64,000 nt of DNA from AWTP1-13 sp963797005. Its GTDB lineage: Bacteria > Pseudomonadota > Alphaproteobacteria > Rhizobiales > Hyphomicrobiaceae. The stretch's first letter is position 1. The number at the start of each line of letters is the position of its first letter. The stretch covers positions 62,001 to 126,000 of the forward strand of contig CAWCOF010000004.1 in the NCBI GenBank assembly GCA_963797005.1. Direction: 5' to 3'. A program made the translations under genes and the position numbers. Under the pieces are notes generated by a model, which was given only the letters and a program-made list of their open reading frames with translations, did no database searches and was not told the origin of the DNA. Below, piece by piece: positions 56,440 to 64,000 of this stretch.

Positions 56440-56736
56440 ATGCGCACGCGGCCTCTGATCATCATCGCGGCGATATCCGCCACGCTGCTCTTCGCCGACC
56501 AGGCCCTTGCTTTCTCGCTCGACGACAAGAGCGGCACGAAACCCGATGGCTCCGCCCGCTATGCCGACCCCGACGACCAGCCATCCCCTTTCCTGTTCGG
56601 TGCGACGCAGGGTCAGACCGAGGGCAACGATCGCAGTGTGGGCTCTCGATACAATGGCCCGGCGGGCGACGGCAGCAGCCCGTGGATGAGGCTCCCCAAT
56701 TGGTTTTCCTCAACCCCTAGCCAGCCGCGCCGGTGA
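56440..56736 (+). CDS. Small secreted protein of unknown function
   Basis: A 98-residue protein with a clear signal peptide (PLIIIAAISATLLFADQALA, cleavage probably after ALA). The mature part is polar, with Gly/Asp/Pro (SLDDKSGTKPDG, SPFLFGATQGQTEG). GGAGAAAG precedes ATG 56440. Similar small secreted proteins occur in rhizobia, but I know no function. Confidence 0.65.
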   Translation: MRTRPLIIIAAISATLLFADQALAFSLDDKSGTKPDGSARYADPDDQPSPFLFGATQGQTEGNDRSVGSRYNGPAGDGSSPWMRLPNWFSSTPSQPRR

Positions 56737-56860
56737 TCATAGGGTAGACGGGGGCAAAGACGCCCTCGGGCTTTCGTGCCGCAGACTGGTCGAAGCGGCC
56801 GCCGGTCTCGACCTCCTCGAAGGCGATCATGTCGGGCGAAGCTCGGCGCTTGGCGTGCAT
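56717..56860 (-). CDS. Short open frame behind a duplicated leader
   Basis: ATG 56860 follows GAGGAGACGCGC and gives 47 residues (MHAKRRASPDMIAFEEVETG and on to PMITGAAG). The leader is a copy of that of the GMC oxidoreductase gene. The frame may be a short gene or the start of a lost gene joined to the copied leader. It overlaps the end of the secreted-protein gene by 20 bases. Confidence 0.35.
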   Translation of the reverse strand: MHAKRRASPDMIAFEEVETGGRFDQSAARKPEGVFAPVYPMITGAAG

Positions 56861-56919
56861 GCGCGTCTCCTCGAGGTCGCGTCCGGCGCGTGATCCCGGT
56901 TTCTGCTTGCCTGGGAATC
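56858..56919 (-). repeat. Leader sequence copy 2
   Basis: This copy of the GMC leader (start codon, ribosome site and about 50 upstream bases) is about 80 percent identical to 56186-56247. It lies in front of the 47-residue frame and just before a + strand methyltransferase gene. Confidence 0.7.
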
Positions 56920-56933
56920 TGGCGCAATCGACG

Positions 56934-57551
56934 ATGTCGCCCATGTCGAAGGACGCCGACCGCATCATTGGACTTTATCAGGATCGGGCGCGCGCGTGGG
57001 ACGAGATCCGGCCGAGAGCCCTGATGGAGCGGGCGTGGCTCGACCGGTTCGTTGGCCTCCTGCCCGCCGGCGGGTCGGTGCTCGATATCGGCTGCGGCTC
57101 GGGTGAGCCGGTCGCGCGCTATCTGATCGAGGCGGGGCTCGACCTTGCCGGTGTCGATGCATCGCCGGCCATGATCGCCATGTGCCGGACCCGCTTTCCG
57201 GAGCGGGACTGGACCGTCGCCGACATGCGCCGGCTGGCGCTGGGGCGGCGCTTCGACGGGCTCCTCGCGTGGGACAGCTTCTTCCACCTCACGCCCGAGG
57301 ACCAGCGCGCGATGTTCCCCATCTTCGCAGCGCACGCCGGGCAGGCGGTGGCCCTGATGTTCACCAGCGGCCCGCGCCACGGCGAGGCCATCGGCACCTT
57401 CCATGGCGAGCCGCTCTATCACGGCAGCCTGGACCCGGCGGAATATCGTGCGCTGTTGGAGGCGCAGGGGTTCGAGGTCGCGGCTCATGTGGCGGAGGAC
57501 CCGGACTGCGGCGGACACACCGTCTGGCTTGCGCGGCGCGCATCCGAATAG
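56934..57551 (+). CDS. Class I SAM-dependent methyltransferase
   Basis: This protein of about 205 residues has the SAM motif SVLDIGCGSGEPVARYLIEA, then LAGVDASPAMIAMCRTRFPE (motif post-I) and a DSFFHLTPEDQRAMF segment. The C-terminal end is GHTVWLARR. This is a common small bacterial methyltransferase type with unknown substrate. The start may be ATG 56934 or 56943. It converges on the patatin-like gene. Confidence 0.82.
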   Translation: MSPMSKDADRIIGLYQDRARAWDEIRPRALMERAWLDRFVGLLPAGGSVLDIGCGSGEPVARYLIEAGLDLAGVDASPAMIAMCRTRFPERDWTVADMRRLALGRRFDGLLAWDSFFHLTPEDQRAMFPIFAAHAGQAVALMFTSGPRHGEAIGTFHGEPLYHGSLDPAEYRALLEAQGFEVAAHVAEDPDCGGHTVWLARRASE

Positions 57552-57595
57552 CGCGCCGACCGGCTTGGTGCGCTACGCCTGACCGACCGGCGGGC

Positions 57596-59827
57596 TCAGT
57601 GCGCGGAGTTGATGCTCGGCAGGTTGACGATCGGCGCGGTGGGGGTGAGCTCGTTGACGATGCGCGCCACCACGCAGTCGGCCCTGTGCATGTAGGCGAC
57701 CGCGGCCTTCTCGAAGCTCTCCAAGGTGCGCGCGGTGTAGTCGCGGTATTTCCCCGCGTCGTCGAGCGGGCATTTGCCGGGATTGCCCCGGAACAGCTCG
57801 ATGTATTGGCGCGACAGATCGGAGAGCTGCCAGCCGACCGGCGGCGACAGGTAGTCGTAGTAGAACCCGACCTCGTTGATCTTCACGCCAGCGATGCGTT
57901 CCTCGAGGGCTGCGTCGTATTGCGTTGTGAAGCCGCGGCCCTGGCGCGCGTTGGCGGTGGCCTCGATCGGCGGGACGACCTCGCCGTGGCTGTAGCCGGG
58001 GGGCGATTCGATCCACATCCGGTCGAACGGGGCCCATAGCGCGGAGACGAGGATGACGTTGATCTCGACGTTGGGCCGGGGCGTCTTGGCGGCGAGCAGC
58101 GTGTTGATGTAGAGCGCGATGCCCAGCGCCGGGTCGGCGCCCGAGTTGTCGACATAGGCACCGTCGACGAAGCTCATGCGCCGGGTGAGCTTGCCGTCGT
58201 TGTCGGCGAACTTGTACCAGCCGGGGGGCGAGATCCACGGGAAGCGGGCGCTCAGGCCCACGGCCGTGCTGAGCCGCATGTCGAACGGCTCCACCAGCGA
58301 GAAGAAGTCGTAGACCTTGCGCGACCCCGCGTTGGGGCCGGTGCCGCCCAGATCCATGGGGCTCAGCACCATCTGCATGCCGGACTCCACGTTGGTCATG
58401 TTGAGCGCCAGCATGGGAACGGGGCTTGTCAGGCACTTCTCCGCCGACTTCCCGCACAAGTCGAAGTAGTTCTGCCGGAACGGGTTCTTGCGCGTGGGCG
58501 CGCCCGTGCGCGCCCACGCGCGCTCGAACGTGCGGTCGAGCGCCCGCCCGCGATCGAGCACGCCGATCGGCCAGGGGATGAACCGCTGCAGGAAATCGGG
58601 AAACAGCGCGGCCCACAGGATCGGCGAGAGCAGGTCCTTGGAGAGGACGGTATGCGAGCGCTGCTCGAGCGGGCCGAGCTGGCCTTTGTCGGGTGCGCAC
58701 GGCGCGGCCGGCTCAGCTGCCCGCTCGTCGGCCATGGCGGCGAACACGGCCGCACCCAGGCCGCCACCCGAGACGGAGCTGATGGCAAGCACGTGCCCGG
58801 CAAAGCCGGAGCAGAGGTCCTGCATGCGGGTCAGGAACTGGGCGGTCTGATAGGCGGCATAGAGGCCGCCGCCTTCCGCGGCGACGACGTAGACGGGATA
58901 GGGCTTGTTGGCGTCCTGGTAGGCCTTGAGGTCCTTGCGCGAGGCGAGCCAGCGCTCGAAGGCGAGGCTGAGCGAGGGACGATCCGCGACCGCGGCCTTG
59001 CTGGTGACGCGCAGCTCGTGGTTGTCGCTCAGGCCGAAGAACTCGATCACGGCCAGGAAGATGGCCAGGATCGCCACCACCGGGATCGACAGGATGCGGA
59101 AGCGCGTGAACAGCGCGAACAGAAGCGCCAGCAGGATCATCCATACGGCGAAGATGGGAACCGAGCCGAGGTATTGCGGCACGCGCACCTGGTCGGCCAG
59201 CAGCACGATGACGAAGGCCACCACGATTGCTGGAAACAGCAGCCAGTTGCTGAGCGCGGTGACCCTGCGCGCGCGGGTGCTGCCCGCGGGGTCCATGCCG
59301 CGCTCCAGCAGGATGGTGACGATCAGCATCACCGCCGCCAGCACGAGACAGACGGCCGCGCCGAAATAGAGGTCGAAATTGAGCGCGCGTGCGGTCTCCA
59401 CGATCGGGGCGAGCGCCGGCTCGGTGCCGCGCACGGCGCGCGTGGAGCTCAGAGCGAACCCCACCCCGGCACCCACCAGCGGGGTGGTGGCGATGATGCG
59501 CGGGAGCCACCTCAAGATCCACGCCGCCAGCGGGTGCTGTCCCGGCGCGCTCCTGCTGTAGGCGTAGGAGAACTCACGCGCCACCTGCCACAGCACGACC
59601 GACAGCACGACGAGCGATAGGAGTGCCAGCCCCCAGTCGCCGATCACGTAGGCGCGCCCGGGTGCGAGGATGCGGTAGACCTCCTGGGTCTGCTCGGGAA
59701 CGATCAGCGCGATCAGCGCCACGATCGACATGACGAGCGGCACGCGGATGACATAGAGGCTGTCGATCAGCGCAGTGAACCAACTGTCGGCGGCGACGTC
59801 TGCGTCTGCCGTTTGCGCCTGGTCCAT
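57596..59827 (-). CDS. Membrane protein with patatin-like phospholipase domain
   Basis: A 743-residue protein. The first 270 or so residues have about six transmembrane helices (for example YVIRVPLVMSIVALIALIVP). The rest is a patatin-like domain: the oxyanion AAEGGGLYAAYQTAQFL, the serine motif ISSVSGGGLGAAVF and the Asp motif FVDGAYVDNSGAD. This suggests an acyl hydrolase anchored in the inner membrane. The usual GxSxG is changed to SxSxG, which may affect activity. The start is ATG 59827, with GGGGGAT upstream. A TTG at 59842 also lies in frame. Confidence 0.8.
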   Translation of the reverse strand: MDQAQTADADVAADSWFTALIDSLYVIRVPLVMSIVALIALIVPEQTQEVYRILAPGRAYVIGDWGLALLSLVVLSVVLWQVAREFSYAYSRSAPGQHPLAAWILRWLPRIIATTPLVGAGVGFALSSTRAVRGTEPALAPIVETARALNFDLYFGAAVCLVLAAVMLIVTILLERGMDPAGSTRARRVTALSNWLLFPAIVVAFVIVLLADQVRVPQYLGSVPIFAVWMILLALLFALFTRFRILSIPVVAILAIFLAVIEFFGLSDNHELRVTSKAAVADRPSLSLAFERWLASRKDLKAYQDANKPYPVYVVAAEGGGLYAAYQTAQFLTRMQDLCSGFAGHVLAISSVSGGGLGAAVFAAMADERAAEPAAPCAPDKGQLGPLEQRSHTVLSKDLLSPILWAALFPDFLQRFIPWPIGVLDRGRALDRTFERAWARTGAPTRKNPFRQNYFDLCGKSAEKCLTSPVPMLALNMTNVESGMQMVLSPMDLGGTGPNAGSRKVYDFFSLVEPFDMRLSTAVGLSARFPWISPPGWYKFADNDGKLTRRMSFVDGAYVDNSGADPALGIALYINTLLAAKTPRPNVEINVILVSALWAPFDRMWIESPPGYSHGEVVPPIEATANARQGRGFTTQYDAALEERIAGVKINEVGFYYDYLSPPVGWQLSDLSRQYIELFRGNPGKCPLDDAGKYRDYTARTLESFEKAAVAYMHRADCVVARIVNELTPTAPIVNLPSINSAH

Positions 59828-59921
59828 GATGATATCCCCCAAACGACTTTAGACACGCGCTGACGCCTAGGTCAGCAGCGCAAGCTGCAGGTGATCTCGA
59901 GCGCGGCCCTTGCGGGTCGCG

Positions 59922-60215
59922 TTATTGGACGCGGCGCGGCGCGGCGCGGAACCCGCAGCGCGCCTGCAGTTGGGAGAGTTGCGTGCTGAAGGTCTGCTGC
60001 GCCTGCGGCGTGCTGCAGGAGGCGACGCACGGCCGGACGCAATCGGTCTGGCAGGAGGGTGCGCACGGCGAGCGGCCGCAGCACAGCACCGAGCACGCCT
60101 TCTGCGTGTCGGGAGAGGTGCAGGCGCTGACCTGGGCCCGGCTCGGCGAGAGCGGCACGAGCAGAGCCGCCACGGCGATGAGAGCGATTTGCAGCAGCGT
60201 TCGGCGGATCGACAC
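59922..60215 (-). CDS. Small secreted cysteine-rich protein
   Basis: The protein has 97 residues from GTG 60215 (AGGAGA eight bases upstream). A signal peptide (TLLQIALIAVAALLVPL, ending SRA) is followed by about 45 residues with ten cysteines. These include five in a row spaced exactly four apart (CAPSCQTDCVRPCVASC). Regular CxxxC spacing puts the thiols on one helix face, as in metal-binding helices. It could bind copper or another soft metal in the periplasm. I know no close family. Confidence 0.7.
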   Translation of the reverse strand: MSIRRTLLQIALIAVAALLVPLSPSRAQVSACTSPDTQKACSVLCCGRSPCAPSCQTDCVRPCVASCSTPQAQQTFSTQLSQLQARCGFRAAPRRVQ

Positions 60216-60387
60216 GGGCGGTCTCCTACGCTCCCTCTTGGCGGGCACTCGGGTCTAACGCTGCGCCACGCGCGGTTCCGTTGCCCAACCGATCGCAGTC
60301 AACCGATCGCAGTTGGGCACGCACGCTCCGCTGCCGTCCATACGCGTCCAGCCTTGCCGGTCGACGCCCATGGCGCGCCCGGCAAGC

Positions 60388-60597
60388 TCAGACCTTGGTT
60401 GGGAAGCGTACGCTGGGCACGAGGTTGTGCGGATAGAAATCCCAGAAGACGTAGACGGCGACGAAGATGACGACCGCGATGATGGCCCCGACAAAGGCAT
60501 TTCGGGTCAGCGAGTGGCCGATGAAGGAGGAGATGAATGTCAGCGCCGCCAGCAATCCAAGTGGCGTCCACGGAATAGTTGCCCAGTCGATCGGCAT
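60388..60597 (-). CDS. Small two-helix membrane protein
   Basis: A 69-residue protein with two hydrophobic helices (about LGLLAALTFISSFIGHSL and AFVGAIIAVVIFVAVYVFW). AGGAG lies eight bases before ATG 60597. No known domain is seen. It is divergent from the EamA-type gene. Function unknown. Confidence 0.65.
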   Translation of the reverse strand: MPIDWATIPWTPLGLLAALTFISSFIGHSLTRNAFVGAIIAVVIFVAVYVFWDFYPHNLVPSVRFPTKV

Positions 60598-60913
60598 TGC
60601 ACTCGCTCCTGTGTTTCGACGCCCTGGCGCGCTCTTTCACGACCCAGTGTACCAGATCGGGGGGCAAGCGCGATGCGCCACGGCGCCCTGCCTAGCGTGG
60701 GGTTGCAGCCGGAAGATGACAATGTCGCGGTGCGTCGGCAAGCCACTGAGTGATCGAAAGTTTTTCAGGGTCATGCGGGATCGGATGACCGCAGCCGCAG
60801 CGCACCATGCACGCGTGGCGTGCGCGAGCGGGCTGCTCCACACCACGATTTCGACGCATTGTGTGGCGCTTGGGCTGCGGCAGGCGCTTTCCTGGCGCGA
60901 CCGGCCGAGATGC

Positions 60914-61804
60914 ATGCGGCCGCTGACGAACGAGACTGCGCAGGGAGGCGCTTGGCTCTTGGACCTTCTCGTCTTTCTGGCGGTGCTGACGGCTGCGGCC
61001 TTCCATGCAGGATGGAATGCGCTGCTCAAGCTCAATGTCGAGCCGATCGTTGCGACCTCGCTGGTGGCGGTGGCTTCGGGCGTGGTGGTCGTGCCTCTCG
61101 CGGTTGTCGTCGGTCTGCCGGTGCCCGCCTCCTGGCCCTACGTGGCGGGCTCGGCGATCGTGCATATCGGCTACTACTTCGCGCTGGCGCGGGCCTATCG
61201 CTTCGGGGACCTCGGGCACGTCTATCCGATCGCCCGTGGCACGGCCCCGCTGATGACGGCGCTCCTTGCCGCGTTCTGGCTCGGCGAGACGCCGGGGCCG
61301 TACGGCTGGGCCGGGATCGTGCTGCTGACGGGCGGCATATTGCTGCTGGCGGTCAAAGGCCGGCGCGCGCTGCAGGCGTTCGACGTTCGCTCGGTCGGCT
61401 TCGCGCTGCTCACCTCGCTGACGATCACGGTCTACACGCTGATCGACGGCCTAGGGGCGCGCATCTCCGGTTCGCCGCTGCAATACACGGCGTGGCTGTT
61501 CGTGCTGAGCGGGGTGACGATGGGCATCTATGGGTTCGCGACGGTGGGACGCCCGCTGGCAAGCGCGTTCACCGCGCACTGGAGGATGGCGATCGCGGGC
61601 GCGGTGCTTTCGACTGCTGCCTATGCCATAGCCATCTGGGCCATGACGGTGGCGCCGATCGCCCTGGTCGCGGCCCTGCGCGAGACGAGCGTGCTGTTTG
61701 CGGCGCTCCTCAGCGTCGCCCTGCTCCGCGAGCCGCTGGTGCTCGCGCGCATTGCCGCAGCCTTCCTGGTGCTCGCCGGCATGGTGCTGGTACGGCTGCG
61801 GTAG
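60914..61804 (+). CDS. EamA/DMT-family exporter
   Basis: A protein of about 296 residues with ten predicted helices in two EamA repeats (LTAAAFHAGWNALLKL, ARAYRFGDLGHVYPIARG, then the second repeat from GFALLTSLTITVYTLIDGLG). Such proteins export metabolites or amino acids. The frame is open well upstream, but ATG 60914 begins just ahead of the first helix. The substrate is unknown. Confidence 0.83.
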   Translation: MRPLTNETAQGGAWLLDLLVFLAVLTAAAFHAGWNALLKLNVEPIVATSLVAVASGVVVVPLAVVVGLPVPASWPYVAGSAIVHIGYYFALARAYRFGDLGHVYPIARGTAPLMTALLAAFWLGETPGPYGWAGIVLLTGGILLLAVKGRRALQAFDVRSVGFALLTSLTITVYTLIDGLGARISGSPLQYTAWLFVLSGVTMGIYGFATVGRPLASAFTAHWRMAIAGAVLSTAAYAIAIWAMTVAPIALVAALRETSVLFAALLSVALLREPLVLARIAAAFLVLAGMVLVRLR

Positions 61805-61872
61805 CCGGCAGGCGCGACGATCTCATAGGCGCACGGCGTCTCGCGCCCGAGCCGCACGGATGCGCGGCGGGA

Positions 61873-62742
61873 CTATTGCTTGGGTTTCGCCTCTGCCGGC
61901 TGCTGCGTTGCAGGCGGCGGTGGCGTGGCCGGTGCGATCGATCCGGTGGAGAGGGAGTCCGTTCCGGCCGGCACGGCCGCGCCCTTGGGCAGGAACGGCA
62001 TGTCGGGCAGCCACGCCATGCCGCGCCAGTCGACGCCGAACCACCTGTCGTGGGGCAGGAGGCGTTGCTGCAGGCTGGTCCACAGGTTGCGCGAGGAGAA
62101 GCTGTCGACGAACGTCTTCGTCGAGGGCGCCAGCAGGAACGCCAGCACCGTCGCCACGGCCATGGCCGATGTCTGGCCCGGATGCTTGGCGTCGATGAGC
62201 TTGAGCGCGGTGCCGAAGGAGGCCTTGATGCGCGTATCCATGACGTCGACGGAGTAGAGCTCGTCGAGGATGAGATGCGTCAGGAAGCCGGCGAACATGA
62301 AGACGCCGGCCAGCCAGGCCACGCCCGCCGGCCGCCCCAGCAGCCGCTGGAAAACGACGGCCGTGAGGAACACGCTGAACACGGCTGCCAGGATCGAGTG
62401 CCAGATGCCGCGATGGTAGCTGAAGTGGTAGAAGAGTATCTGCCCGAAGTATCGCACGGCGAACAGCGTGCCGAGCCAAAGCAGCATCATCTCCGCAATG
62501 GAGTATGGCTTCTCCAGGCTGAACAGCACCGCAAAGGCGAAGAAGATCGCAAGCCCCGAGAACATCACCCGGCTCGGCCGCGAGTCCTTGAGGTCGATGT
62601 CGGGCAGCACGGAGCCGAGCACGCCGGCAAGCGTCACGGCGATGAGGTTCTCCGGCCCCACCACGTTGGCTGCGAGCGTCACCGTTGCCAGGCTTCCGCT
62701 GACGACGGTGCCGATGGCGATGTGGGTGGGGAAGTTGGCCAT
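61873..62742 (-). CDS. YdjM-like membrane-bound metal-dependent hydrolase
   Basis: A 289-residue protein starting MANFPTHIAIGTVVSGSLAT. The metal-binding positions are likely THIAIG, LPDIDLKDSRPSR, YHRGIWHSILAAV and LTHLILDELYS, as in the YdjM/LexA-regulated family of predicted membrane hydrolases. There are about five helices and a Pro/Ala-rich C-terminal tail. AGGAGGGC lies six bases before the ATG. The substrate is unknown. Confidence 0.85.
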   Translation of the reverse strand: MANFPTHIAIGTVVSGSLATVTLAANVVGPENLIAVTLAGVLGSVLPDIDLKDSRPSRVMFSGLAIFFAFAVLFSLEKPYSIAEMMLLWLGTLFAVRYFGQILFYHFSYHRGIWHSILAAVFSVFLTAVVFQRLLGRPAGVAWLAGVFMFAGFLTHLILDELYSVDVMDTRIKASFGTALKLIDAKHPGQTSAMAVATVLAFLLAPSTKTFVDSFSSRNLWTSLQQRLLPHDRWFGVDWRGMAWLPDMPFLPKGAAVPAGTDSLSTGSIAPATPPPPATQQPAEAKPKQ

Positions 62743-62936
62743 GAGTTTCGCCCTCCTGCGGACGGCAGCACGGGCGCGCGGGCAAGGCTGAGCCCGGCCG
62801 CCCCGGCGCCCTTGCACCAGATTCGGGCATGCGCGGGTAGACCGGCCTGTGGATAAGGGGGGCGCCTTTGCGGGCCAAGGCACTGGCGCGGACCGGCGGT
62901 CCATGCCATGTGCAGGGCAGCTTCCACGTCTGACGG

Positions 62937-63851
62937 ATGCGCATGCTGGCTGCGCTCAAGATCGCCGATAGACTGAAAGTCGCCGGCATCATCTCGATCG
63001 CCGTGGCGGTGACCGTGCTCGCGCTCAAAGGCCTGGCCTACTGGGTGACGGGCAGCGTCGCGCTCTACTCCGACGCGCTCGAAAGCATCGTCAACCTGAT
63101 CACGGCGCTGATCGCGCTCTATGCCATCCACGTCGCCGCCCAGCCGGCCGACCGCCAGCACGAGTTCGGCCACCACAAGGCCGAGTATTTCTCGGCGGTG
63201 CTGGAAGGCGTGCTGATCGTCGTTGCCGCGATCCTGATCTTCCACGAGGCCTACGACGCCTACCTGCGGCCGCGGGTGCTGACCGAGCCGGCGCGAGGGC
63301 TCCTCATCAACGGGGTCGCCACCGCCATCAACGGGGGCTGGTCGTGGTTCCTGCTGACCTGGGGCCGGCGTCAGCGCTCGCCGGCGCTGGTGGGCGACGG
63401 CTGGCACCTGCTGACCGATGTCGTCACGTCGGTCGGCGTCATCCTGGGGCTGGCGCTGGCGACCGCGACCGGGTGGCAGGTGCTCGATCCCGCGCTGGCG
63501 GCCCTGGTGGCGCTCAACATCCTGTGGGCCGGCTGGCGGCTGGTGCGGCAGTCGGTGGGCGGGCTGATGGACGAGGCGGTGACGGCGGAGGTGGGCCGGC
63601 AGATCCGCAACGTCATCTCCGACAACGCGCAAGGCGCAATCGAGGCCCACGACGTCAAGACGCGCGCGGCGGGGCGGGTGACGTTCATCGAGTTCCACCT
63701 GGTGGTGCCGGGCAACATGACGGTCGCCACCTCGCACGGCATCTGCGACCGCATCGAGGAGGCGCTGACGCGGGCGGTGCCCGGCGCGCAGGTGCTGATC
63801 CACGTCGAGCCCGAGGAGGAGGCCAAGCAGCAGGGCGTGCCGGTGGTGTGA
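62937..63851 (+). CDS. Cation diffusion facilitator metal exporter
   Basis: A 304-residue CDF protein with about six helices. The metal site residues lie in YSDALESIVNLITAL and GDGWHLLTDVVTSVGV. The cytosolic His-containing end (EFHLVVPGNMTVATSHGICD, then HVEPEEEAK) is the CDF dimer domain. It exports Zn, Co, Fe or Mn with proton exchange. The second residue of the first site is Asp with Glu following (SDALES), which may influence metal choice. Confidence 0.9.
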   Translation: MRMLAALKIADRLKVAGIISIAVAVTVLALKGLAYWVTGSVALYSDALESIVNLITALIALYAIHVAAQPADRQHEFGHHKAEYFSAVLEGVLIVVAAILIFHEAYDAYLRPRVLTEPARGLLINGVATAINGGWSWFLLTWGRRQRSPALVGDGWHLLTDVVTSVGVILGLALATATGWQVLDPALAALVALNILWAGWRLVRQSVGGLMDEAVTAEVGRQIRNVISDNAQGAIEAHDVKTRAAGRVTFIEFHLVVPGNMTVATSHGICDRIEEALTRAVPGAQVLIHVEPEEEAKQQGVPVV

Positions 63852-63898
63852 GGCGCCCTGGCGCGCACCGGCCGACGCAACCCGGCCGCGCGCCTCTC

Positions 63899-64000
63899 TC
63901 AGCTCTTGGCGGCGCGCCCGGCCTTCGCTTCGGCGAAGACCTTGGAGGCGACCAGCATCGCCTCGCGGATGATCGGCACGCCGACATAGCCGGTGAGATG
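63899..64000 (-). CDS. Partial gene cut by the window end, unidentified
   Basis: The minus strand reads HLTGYVGVPIIREAMLVASK and on to AKAGRAAKS before a TGA at 63899-63901. Codon use is like that of the neighbouring genes, so a real C-terminal end is likely. The part seen is too short to name the protein. Confidence 0.5.
   Translation of the reverse strand, partial: HLTGYVGVPIIREAMLVASKVFAEAKAGRAAKS

Overview
The window is high-GC alphaproteobacterial DNA, most likely from a member of the Hyphomicrobiales (Rhizobiales). The evidence is a SciP-type CtrA inhibitor next to mnmA, a Rhodobacter-type PmtA-like methyltransferase, and a broken phaC / aatA / hom / glpX / recJ block. A YfgM-like gene, bamB and der also lie in tandem, a typical arrangement in this order. 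No rRNA or CRISPR array is present. Three tRNAs are seen: Met(CAT), Glu(TTC) and Thr(CGT).

Layout. 1-6.3 kb: a lipoprotein, sciP, mnmA, pmtA-like, an MFS transporter, a polysaccharide deacetylase, tRNA-Met and another lipoprotein. 6.3-10 kb: a SLC13/RCK transporter and a DegP-type protease. 10.2-17.2 kb: a catabolic cluster on the + strand (hyuA, hyuB, class III aminotransferase, thioesterase, aldo/keto reductase) with interspersed palindromic repeats. 17.2-23 kb: a small Cys protein, metY, and an EmrAB-like efflux pair facing a TetR regulator across two identical operators. 23-27 kb: ethanolamine ammonia-lyase (eutB, eutC) with a threonine-dehydratase-like gene, then a BrnT-like toxin with a nonsense codon and its HTH antitoxin. 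27-42.2 kb: the phaC/aatA/hom/glpX/recJ block. It is interrupted by an array of four MITE-like palindromes, by a pair of unknown exported proteins, and by a large restriction-modification gene that itself carries an IS630 copy. 42.4-46.2 kb: tRNA-Glu, an AlpA-like remnant, tRNA-Thr, a membrane protein and a MOSC protein. 46.4-54.5 kb: yfgM-like, bamB, der, then a TadG-like gene and a GGDEF/EAL gene bracketed by a second copy of the der 3' end, then a glutathione transferase. 54.5-64 kb: a GMC oxidoreductase, small exported proteins, a methyltransferase, a membrane patatin-like protein, an EamA exporter, a YdjM-like hydrolase, a CDF metal exporter and a gene cut by the window edge.

A strong overall signal is that many well-conserved genes carry frameshifts. 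By my count there are twenty outside the restriction-modification gene, and every one is equivalent to one extra base. This points to insertion-type read or assembly error rather than to real pseudogenes, so the affected genes are annotated as single genes with apparent frameshifts. The most biologically interesting non-artefact signals are four. They are the tandem MITE-like array at 29.0-29.34 kb, the der 3'-end duplication enclosing two genes, the exact IS630 insertion in the restriction-modification gene, and the two convergent exported proteins with a shared C-terminal tail.
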